DNA of 19,794 bases from CAZJRB01 sp964547995 (GTDB lineage: Bacteria; Planctomycetota; Planctomycetia; Pirellulales; Thermoguttaceae). The notes beneath the pieces are model-generated. The model was not told where the DNA came from, did not search any database, and worked only from the letters and a program-made list of their open reading frames with translations. Below are positions 14,785 to 19,794 of the stretch, one piece after another. The stretch is from contig CAZJRB010000131.1 of the NCBI GenBank assembly GCA_964547995.1, positions 1 to 19,794 of the forward strand, given 5' to 3'. A program made the position numbers and the translations under genes. Numbering within the stretch: the stretch's first letter is position 1; each line of letters begins with the position of its first letter.

Positions 14785-15999
14785 TCAATACTCCCGGGGG
14801 CGGATCTTTGCCTGGACGCGGCTCGGTAGCCCTTGGATTCGGAGGAAGCCTTCAGCGTCGGTCTGGTTGTAGGAGCCGCCGCCTTCCATCGTGGCGATGC
14901 CTTCGTCGTAGAGGCTGTTGGGGCTGTGCCGGCCGGCCACTTGGATGTTGCCCTTGTAGAGGTTCAACATGACCTCGCCGGTGACCGGTTGTTGTGCCTC
15001 GCCGATGAATGCTCTCAAGGCGTCCATTTTGGCCGTGTACCAGAACCCGTAATAAACCATCTCGGCCACCTCCGGGGCAAGCCGGTCGCGCAGGTGCATC
15101 AGGTCGCGGTCCATCGTGATCTGCTCGATGAGCCGATGGGCTTCGTAAAGGATCGTCATGCCCGGGGCTTCGTATACCCCGCGGCTCTTCATCCCGACGA
15201 AGCGGTTCTCGACCATGTCGATCCGCCCGATGCCGTTGCGGCCGCCGATCTCGTTGAGCCTCGCGACGATGCCGAAGGGGCTGAGGTCTTCGCCGTTGAC
15301 CGCCACCGGTAAGCCCGACTCGAACGCAATCGTGACCTGCTCCATCTCGTCGGGCGCGTCCTGCGGCGAGACGGTCATGCCGAAATCGACCAGCTCGACG
15401 CCGCCCACCGCAAGGTCTTCGAGTTGCCCGGCCTCGTAGCTGATGTGCAGGCAGTTCTCGTCGGAGCTGTACGGCTTCTCGGCCGACGCCTTAACCGGGA
15501 TGTTCTTCTCGCGGCAGTACTCGATCATCTCGGTCCGGCCGGGGAATTTTTCGCGGAACTTTTCGATCCGCCACGGGGCGATGATCTTCACGTTGGCATC
15601 GAGGGCCTCCGCGGCAAGCTGGAACCGGCACTGGTCGTTCCCTTTACCCGTCGCACCGTGTGCATAGGCATCGGCCCCGACTTCCCAGGCGACCCGCAGA
15701 CAGACCTTCGAGATCAGCGGCCGGGCGATCGAGGTGCCCAGCAGGTAGACGCCCTCGTATTTCGCCTGCCACTGCATCACGGGGAACGCGAAATCGCGGC
15801 ACAACTCCTCTTGGGCGTCGACAAACCGCACCGAGCTGGCCCCGATGTTCGTCGCCTTCTCGCGAATCGCATCGCGGTCCTCGCACGGCTGGCCCAGATC
15901 GACGTAGACGCAATGGACGTCGTATTCTTCGTCCATGAGCCAGCCCAAGATGACCGAAGTATCGAGTCCACCGGAATAGGCAAGTACAGTGCTTGGCAT
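14785..15999 (-). CDS. argG: Argininosuccinate synthase
   Basis: 404 aa, the usual length. It joins citrulline and aspartate with ATP to give argininosuccinate, the next-to-last step of arginine synthesis, in the cytoplasm. The start at 15999 gives MPSTVLAYSGGLDTSVILGWL, with the N-type ATP pyrophosphatase P-loop SGGLDTS at residues 9-15. Other family motifs are YVDLGQPCEDRDAI, YLLGTSIARPLI, HGATGKGNDQCRFQ, EKPYSSDENCLHISYEAGQLED, GIVARLNEIGGRNGIGRIDMVENRFVGMKSRGVYE and GSYNQTDAEGFLRIQGLPSR near the C-terminus. The open frame continues upstream to 16569 but without family similarity. No other arginine gene is nearby. No clear Shine-Dalgarno sequence precedes the ATG; a promoter candidate lies about 60 bases upstream. 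Confidence 0.97.
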   Translation of the reverse strand: MPSTVLAYSGGLDTSVILGWLMDEEYDVHCVYVDLGQPCEDRDAIREKATNIGASSVRFVDAQEELCRDFAFPVMQWQAKYEGVYLLGTSIARPLISKVCLRVAWEVGADAYAHGATGKGNDQCRFQLAAEALDANVKIIAPWRIEKFREKFPGRTEMIEYCREKNIPVKASAEKPYSSDENCLHISYEAGQLEDLAVGGVELVDFGMTVSPQDAPDEMEQVTIAFESGLPVAVNGEDLSPFGIVARLNEIGGRNGIGRIDMVENRFVGMKSRGVYEAPGMTILYEAHRLIEQITMDRDLMHLRDRLAPEVAEMVYYGFWYTAKMDALRAFIGEAQQPVTGEVMLNLYKGNIQVAGRHSPNSLYDEGIATMEGGGSYNQTDAEGFLRIQGLPSRVQAKIRPREY

Positions 16000-16058
16000 G
16001 GGGAGGTTCCGTTTCGCGGGTTTGAGGATCGGCAAACGCTGTGTGGGGGAAACGCCCC

Positions 16059-16087
16059 ATTTTGACGGGATTGGCGACGATTGGCAA
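16059..16087 (-). promoter_or_regulatory. Candidate sigma70-type promoter of argG
   Basis: On the minus strand TTGCCA (16082-16087), 17 bases, CAAAAT (16059-16064), with the -10 box ending about 60 bases before the argG ATG. Matches are 5 of 6 and 4 of 6. I see no obvious ARG-box palindrome. Confidence 0.45.
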
Positions 16088-16191
16088 GAGGCATCGGCGT
16101 TTCTGACAACGTGTTGGGAGACACACGGCTGCCTTCTTGGGTTCGCCGTTTTGGACCAGTCAACGGCAGAATCACGGCCCTGGATGCACAA

Positions 16192-16220
16192 TTGACAAAC
16201 CTGACGCCAAGATGTACGCT
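16192..16220 (+). promoter_or_regulatory. Candidate promoter of the toxin-antitoxin cassette
   Basis: A perfect TTGACA (16192-16197), 17 bases, then TACGCT (16215-16220, 3 of 6) on the plus strand, about 80 bases before the antitoxin ATG. The -35 box is convincing; the -10 box is weak, as is common for autoregulated cassettes. Confidence 0.35.
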
Positions 16221-16301
16221 GGTAGTAGGATCGCAAAGCTGCGTTTTCTTGCTGAATGCGATCGAATCGTCGTAGCGGCCCAGACCGGGAGGATATGGAA
16301 A

Positions 16302-16520
16302 ATGACCGACCTTCTGCAACAAGCATTCGCCGAAGCATCCAAACTGCCGCCACAAGAACAGGATGTATTTGCCGGCTGGCTGCTGAAAGAACTCGAATCC
16401 GAAAATCGGTGGGCAAAAGCATTTGCGGGGTCGCAGGACGCGTTGGCCAAGTTGGCAGTCGAAGCCCTGGCCGAAAACCGCGACGGCAAGACGCAACAGC
16501 TTGACCCCGGCGAGCTATGA
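16302..16520 (+). CDS. Antitoxin of a type II toxin-antitoxin pair
   Basis: 72-aa protein from the ATG at 16302, preceded by GGGAGGA with 9-base spacing. The sequence (MTDLLQQAFAEASKLPPQEQDVFAGWLLKELESENRW, then FAGSQDALAKLAVEALAE and LDPGEL at the end) matches a family of short helical antitoxins found next to RelE/ParE-type toxins. The N-terminal helices probably dimerise; the acidic C-terminal part probably wraps the toxin. The stop overlaps the start of the toxin gene by four bases (ATGA), a sign of translational coupling. It likely represses its own promoter with the toxin. Confidence 0.8.
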   Translation: MTDLLQQAFAEASKLPPQEQDVFAGWLLKELESENRWAKAFAGSQDALAKLAVEALAENRDGKTQQLDPGEL

Positions 16521-16786
16521 TTTCCAAGACGACCAGACTGTTTCGGCAAGCGCTTATGCGGTTACCCAAAGACGTTCGACAGCAAGCGAAGGAAGCTTAC
16601 ACGCTATTCAACCAGAATCCGAATCATCCGGGGCTTCGATTCAAGAGAGTCCACACAACCGAACCGATTTACTCGGCACGGATCAACATTGGCTATCGGG
16701 CTATCGGCGTGGTTGATGGTGAAGAGATTGTGTGGTTCTGGATCGGCCCGCACGCGGAATACGACAAGTTGCTGAAGCGATTCTAG
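16517..16786 (+). CDS. RelE/ParE-superfamily toxin
   Basis: 89-aa protein of the HigB/ParE-like type: LFRQALMRLPKDVRQQAKEA (helical hairpin), NPNHPGLRFKRVH, YSARINIGYRAIG and VWFWIGPHAEYDKLLKRF. These are hallmark segments of RelE-fold toxins, which cleave mRNA at the ribosome or poison gyrase; sequence alone does not decide which. The conserved Arg in 'YSARIN' and the 'YRAIG' strand are present and there is no truncation, so the cassette is probably intact. It ends 4 bases from the pyruvate kinase stop codon, convergently, in what looks like an inserted accessory module between two housekeeping genes. Confidence 0.85.
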   Translation: MISKTTRLFRQALMRLPKDVRQQAKEAYTLFNQNPNHPGLRFKRVHTTEPIYSARINIGYRAIGVVDGEEIVWFWIGPHAEYDKLLKRF

Positions 16787-16790
16787 ATTC

Positions 16791-18257
16791 CTACTCCAAC
16801 TCGTGTACCACGATCATGTTGTGCGCCGTGGTCGGCAGGCCGGTGCCGGCGATCAGGACGATGCGGTCGCCGGGGTCGAGCAGGCCGGTGTTGCGGCCGA
16901 GTTCGGTGATGTGGGTGAGCAACTCGTCGTGGTCGCCCAGCGGGGCGCCGGCCAGGGGGATCACGCCCCAGTAGAGACACATCCGGCGGAGCGTTCGCGG
17001 CGAGTGGCTCACGCCGAGCGTGGGGACGTAGTTGCGGTTTTTGGCCAGCGCCAGCGCGGTTGCGCCGCTGGCAGTGGCGACCACCACCGTCTTGGCCTCG
17101 ATTCTCTCGGCGATGCGGCCGGCCGAGTAGACGGTTGCTTCGGTGATCGCATTGACCCCTTCGGCGGTAAGATCGGGCAGCGGCTGCCGCGGCTGCTCGC
17201 GGCAACGCGGCTCGGTCGCCAGGGCGATCCGGTGCATCATCTCGACCGCCTGCCGCGGATAGCGGCCGATGGCCGTCTCGCCCGAGAGCATCGTGGCGTC
17301 GGCCCCGTCGAGGATCGCGTTGCTCACGTCGGCCACTTCCGCCCGGGTGGGAAGCCGCGACTGCTGCATGCTGTCGAGCATCTGCGTGGCGATGATGACC
17401 GGCTTGCGCAGGCGGTGGCAGGTGGCGATGATCTGCTTCTGCACGACCGCCACCGTGGCGATGTCGATCTCGACGCCGAGGTCTCCCCGGGCAACCATCA
17501 CGCCGTCGGCGGCCTCGACGATCTCATCGAGTTGATCGAGTGCTTCCGGCTTCTCGATTTTTGCGATGACCTGGGCGTCGGAGCCGGCGGATTCCAGGAG
17601 CGCCTGCAACTGGCGTATCTCGTCCGGCGAGCGGACGAAGCTCAGCCCGATGAAATCGACGTCGTTCTTGGTTGCCCAAACGGCGATCTCCTTGTCGCGA
17701 GGCCCCAGGGTGGGGATGCTGAGCTTCACGCCCGGTAGATTGACCCCCTGGCGGCTGCGGATCAAGCCCTGCTGAACGACCTTGCACTCGGCGTAGTCAT
17801 TGCTCTTCGCGGTAACCTTCAGGCTCACCGTGCCGTCGGCGAGCATGACGCGGTCGCCGACGGCGAGTTCCTCCACCAGCGGTTCGTACGTTGAGGTCAA
17901 CTCGGCGGGGGCGTCTTCGGCCACTTCTCGCGGCTGTGCCGGATCGGCGTTCACAAATCGCACGCGAGCGTCGGCATCGAGCGTGAGTTCTCCGCCGGGC
18001 AATTCCCCGAGCCGGATCTTCGGCCCGGGCAGATCGACCAGCACGGCGGCCGTATGGTTCAACCTGGCCGAGGCGCCGCGGACGGCTGCCAGCCGCCCTT
18101 CGTGCTCCTCGAAACTGCCGTGGGCACCGTTGAGCCGAAAGACGTCGACCCCGGCGACGAGCAATTCGGTGATTTCCGCTTCGCTCGAACTGACCGGGCC
18201 GAGCGTGGCCACGATTTTCGTCTGCGAAGGACGCGTGGGACGCGTTGCTGGAGACAT
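16791..18257 (-). CDS. pyk: Pyruvate kinase
   Basis: 488 aa, normal length. It transfers phosphate from phosphoenolpyruvate to ADP in the last step of glycolysis. The start at 18257 gives MSPATRPTRPSQTKIVATLGP, the typical N-terminal strand. Visible motifs: VFRLNGAHGSFEEHE (39-53), LVDLPGPKIRLGE (73-85), the B domain (about 86-170), DFIGLSFVRSPDEI, the signature IAKIEKPEALDQLDEIVEAADGVMVARGDLGVEI with catalytic Lys233, PVIIATQMLDSM, and GADATMLSGETAIGRYP (318-334). The C-terminal regulatory domain is complete. Two residues of the potassium site differ from K+-dependent enzymes: RLNFSHG is RLNGAHG, and GPEIR is GPKIR; Lys at that position marks K+-independent enzymes. The open frame extends to 18404 without similarity. 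GAGAG is a weak ribosome binding site. Confidence 0.97.
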   Translation of the reverse strand: MSPATRPTRPSQTKIVATLGPVSSSEAEITELLVAGVDVFRLNGAHGSFEEHEGRLAAVRGASARLNHTAAVLVDLPGPKIRLGELPGGELTLDADARVRFVNADPAQPREVAEDAPAELTSTYEPLVEELAVGDRVMLADGTVSLKVTAKSNDYAECKVVQQGLIRSRQGVNLPGVKLSIPTLGPRDKEIAVWATKNDVDFIGLSFVRSPDEIRQLQALLESAGSDAQVIAKIEKPEALDQLDEIVEAADGVMVARGDLGVEIDIATVAVVQKQIIATCHRLRKPVIIATQMLDSMQQSRLPTRAEVADVSNAILDGADATMLSGETAIGRYPRQAVEMMHRIALATEPRCREQPRQPLPDLTAEGVNAITEATVYSAGRIAERIEAKTVVVATASGATALALAKNRNYVPTLGVSHSPRTLRRMCLYWGVIPLAGAPLGDHDELLTHITELGRNTGLLDPGDRIVLIAGTGLPTTAHNMIVVHELE

Positions 18258-18282
18258 GGTTTCTCTCACGATAGGTGGCGAC

Positions 18283-18297
18283 GGACAATCGTTGTCC
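18283..18297. promoter_or_regulatory. Palindrome in the pyk leader
   Basis: GGACAA-TCG-TTGTCC is a perfect 6-bp inverted repeat with a 3-base centre, placed between the predicted pyk -10 box and start codon. It could be an operator or a small leader hairpin. Confidence 0.35.
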
Positions 18298-18299
18298 AC

Positions 18300-18328
18300 A
18301 GTATCATCCTCGTCGGGCAGTTCGACAA
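18300..18328 (-). promoter_or_regulatory. Candidate promoter of pyk
   Basis: On the minus strand TTGTCG (18323-18328), 17 bases, GATACT (18300-18305); each box matches 4 of 6 consensus bases. The -10 box ends 43 bases before the ATG. Confidence 0.35.
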
Positions 18329-18429
18329 GCCACCCGCCCTGTACTACTAACCTCAAACATCGTTGAGTTTTTGACAAAGATTCTTGGCCAATCGACTGTA
18401 ACACGTTATTCGCAAAAGCTTTAGAGGGC

Positions 18430-18483
18430 AGGGTTCAGGGTTCAGAATTTCCGTGCAAACGTGTCCTCAGAGTCCTGAACCCT
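18430..18483. repeat. GGGTTCAGG inverted repeat
   Basis: AGGGTTCAGG (18430-18439), with a second GGTTCAG directly after, faces CCTGAACCCT (18474-18483), a 10-bp stem with a 34-base loop. The sequence looks like a dispersed repeat rather than a terminator, since no T-tract follows. Confidence 0.5.
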
Positions 18484-18564
18484 CAGCCGTCAACTTTCCT
18501 CCTTTGGTTGCGGCCTCGGCCGCGCTAAGAGGGACCGTTCAGAAATAGCTTCGGCATTTTCCTG

Positions 18565-18648
18565 ATAAAGCCGCGACCGGTGGTCGCGCCAGGCGTCATC
18601 CAAAACCGCTATGGCCGGTGATTCGGCGCGACCACCGTCGCGGCTTAT
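18565..18648. repeat. REP/MITE-like hairpin element
   Basis: Two arms of 26 and 24 bases (18565-18590 and 18625-18648) are inverted copies of each other apart from two single-base indels, around a 34-base loop. Each arm itself contains the short palindrome core GCCGCGAC..GTCGCGCC; for example CGCGACC-GGT-GGTCGCG in the left arm. This nested-palindrome design is typical of dispersed REP-like or miniature inverted-repeat elements. No transposase is present. Confidence 0.65.
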
Positions 18649-18815
18649 AGTAATCGCCGAGGCCGCTTCTCCTTGCCCCCCCACTTGGACTACCTTGACG
18701 GCCGAACTCTGGTATTCCGGTTTGCAGGACGCTAAGATAAAGCCACCGGGCAGACCGAGCCCCCGGTAGTCATTCCAACCAACCCGCCTTTTTCTTCCAC
18801 CGAAGGAGACTGAGC

Positions 18816-19794
18816 ATGAGCCACACCAACCCCACTCGCCGCGATTTCTTGAAGACGACCGGTGCCGCTGCCGGCGCGGCGGCGATACCTTACATTTGGA
18901 GCAGCTCCCAGGCCAAGGCCCTGGCGCCAAGCGACAAACCGAATATCGCGTTGATCGGCTGCGGCGGGCAAGGTTCCGGCGACGCCCGGCGTGCCGGCGG
19001 TCAGGGCCAGCTTGTCGCGTGCTGCGACGTGGACCGCAACCGCGCCGAAAAATTCTCCGGCGGAAAATTGGAGATCTTCGAAGATTACCGTAAGCTGCTC
19101 GACCGCAAGGACATCGACATCATCGTCTGCGGCACAACCGACCACTGGCACACGGCGGTCAATCTTGCGGCGATCCGCAGCGGACGCGACATCTACGGCG
19201 AAAAGCCGCTAACGCTTACCATCGACGAAGGCAAGCTCATTTGCAAGGCCGTCAAAGAGAACAAGACCGTCTTCCAGGTCGGCACCCAGCAGCGGAGCGG
19301 CGGGCAGTTTCAGCAAGCGGTGGCCTACGCCCGAAGCGGGCGGCTCGGCTCGCCGCTGACGGCCACCTGCTACATCGGCAGCGGCCCCAAGGGCGGCCCC
19401 TTCAAGGAATCTCCCGTACCCAAGGGACTCAACTGGGACTTCTGGCTCGGCCAGGCCCCGATGACGCCCTACATCAAGGAGAGGTGCCACTACCAGTTCC
19501 GTTGGTGGCTGGAGTATTCCGGCGGCAAGCTGACCGACTGGGGCGCCCACCACGTGGACATTGCCCATTGGGGGCTCGGGGCGGAAGCCACGGGTCCGGT
19601 CGAGATGGAAGGAGAAGGCGTCTTCGACGAGCGGCCCAACTGCTACAACACGGCCCTGACCTTCAAGTGTACCGGCAAGTTCGCCAACGGCAACAAGATC
19701 ATCGTCACCCACGGCCCGGGCAACGGCATCTTGTTCGAGGGCCCGAAAGGACGCATCTTCGTCAACCGCGGCCGAGGCCCCAAGGGGAAACCCT
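18816..19794 (+). CDS. Tat-exported Gfo/Idh/MocA family oxidoreductase (3' end outside window)
   Basis: 326 codons are visible, open at the right edge. The start ATG has AAGGAG seven bases upstream. MSHTNPTRRDFLKTTGAAAGAAAIPYIW is a twin-arginine signal (RRDFLK at 8-13), so the protein is folded before export. A Rossmann fold follows with IALIGCGGQGSG (GxGxxG at 48-53), CCDVD (69-73), TTDHWH (107-112), and the family motif GEKPL (128-132) whose Lys is usually catalytic. The C-terminal alpha/beta part shows LNWDFWLGQAP and LTDWGAHHVDIAHWGLG (239-255), with histidines typical of the catalytic region. Members oxidise or reduce sugars or related compounds with NAD(P); planctomycetes carry many Tat-type copies linked to glycan breakdown. 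The substrate cannot be told from sequence. Confidence 0.92.
   Translation, partial: MSHTNPTRRDFLKTTGAAAGAAAIPYIWSSSQAKALAPSDKPNIALIGCGGQGSGDARRAGGQGQLVACCDVDRNRAEKFSGGKLEIFEDYRKLLDRKDIDIIVCGTTDHWHTAVNLAAIRSGRDIYGEKPLTLTIDEGKLICKAVKENKTVFQVGTQQRSGGQFQQAVAYARSGRLGSPLTATCYIGSGPKGGPFKESPVPKGLNWDFWLGQAPMTPYIKERCHYQFRWWLEYSGGKLTDWGAHHVDIAHWGLGAEATGPVEMEGEGVFDERPNCYNTALTFKCTGKFANGNKIIVTHGPGNGILFEGPKGRIFVNRGRGPKGKP

Larger units (their letters stand above)
18258..18815. other. 558-base divergent intergenic region
   Basis: Separates pyk (minus) from the oxidoreductase gene (plus). It holds the pyk promoter candidate, a palindrome in the pyk leader, and two inverted repeats at 18430-18483 and 18565-18648. 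No coding signal is visible. I find no convincing promoter for the plus-strand gene. Confidence 0.55.

Noticed and set aside
16000..16569. N-terminal extension of argG
   Set aside because: The frame is open but unrelated to the family; the conserved N-terminus starts at the ATG at 15999, and a promoter candidate lies inside the extension.
18371..18400. TTGACA on the plus strand as a promoter for the oxidoreductase
   Set aside because: No acceptable -10 box at 16-18 bases, and it is more than 400 bases from the start codon.
18258..18404. N-terminal extension of pyruvate kinase
   Set aside because: No similarity before MSPATRPTRPSQTKIVATLGP, and the extension contains a promoter-like site and a palindrome.

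Overview
The window looks like chromosomal DNA of a planctomycete, probably Pirellulales-like. The evidence is a set of protein families typical of that phylum: a secreted DUF1571 protein, a CPNGH-type zinc-ribbon protein, large single-pass membrane proteins with an HPD-less J-like N-terminus joined to SUMF1, LamG or PA14 modules, a Tat-exported Gfo/Idh/MocA oxidoreductase, and a Hint-associated segment of planctomycete type. GC content is moderately high and Shine-Dalgarno sequences are inconsistent. The assignment rests on family recognition, not on a database search.

Layout. Positions 1-2282 are a degraded, mobile-looking edge: a WG/leucine-rich-repeat gene, a gene-poor stretch with the 3' half of a tRNA-Arg(CCG)-like sequence, and a chimeric ORF that begins like a Hint-protein preamble and ends like an IS630 transposase tail. 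From 2290 to 15999 every gene is on the minus strand. In transcription order these are argG, three large J-like membrane proteins (1196, 638 and 1197 aa), a smaller soluble J-like protein (267 aa), a zinc-ribbon protein, and the secreted DUF1571 protein. From 16302 to 16786 a two-gene toxin-antitoxin cassette sits on the plus strand, convergent with pyruvate kinase (minus, 16791-18257). A 558-base divergent intergenic region with two hairpin-type repeats precedes a Tat-signal Gfo/Idh/MocA gene that runs off the right edge.

The most distinctive part is 4472-14573, a tandem array of four paralogous proteins. All start with the same ~90-residue J-like domain lacking the HPD motif. All then carry a short conserved motif (consensus ELSxTLxGFLxxIExE). 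Three continue through a basic linker and one transmembrane helix to different, probably extracytoplasmic, modules: SUMF1 plus LamG; LamG; or a jelly-roll-like domain plus LamG-like plus PA14. The fourth has no membrane helix and ends in a small alpha/beta domain. I infer a family with a common cytoplasmic scaffold and swapped extracytoplasmic modules. Its function is unknown.

Each of the three large genes is preceded by a sigma70-like promoter of nearly the same form (TTGCnn, exactly 17 bases, then AATAAT or CATAAT) with the -10 box about 57-68 bases before the start codon. argG and the zinc-ribbon gene have similar candidates. A 299-base stretch is identical between two of the J-like genes, pointing to recent duplication or gene conversion.
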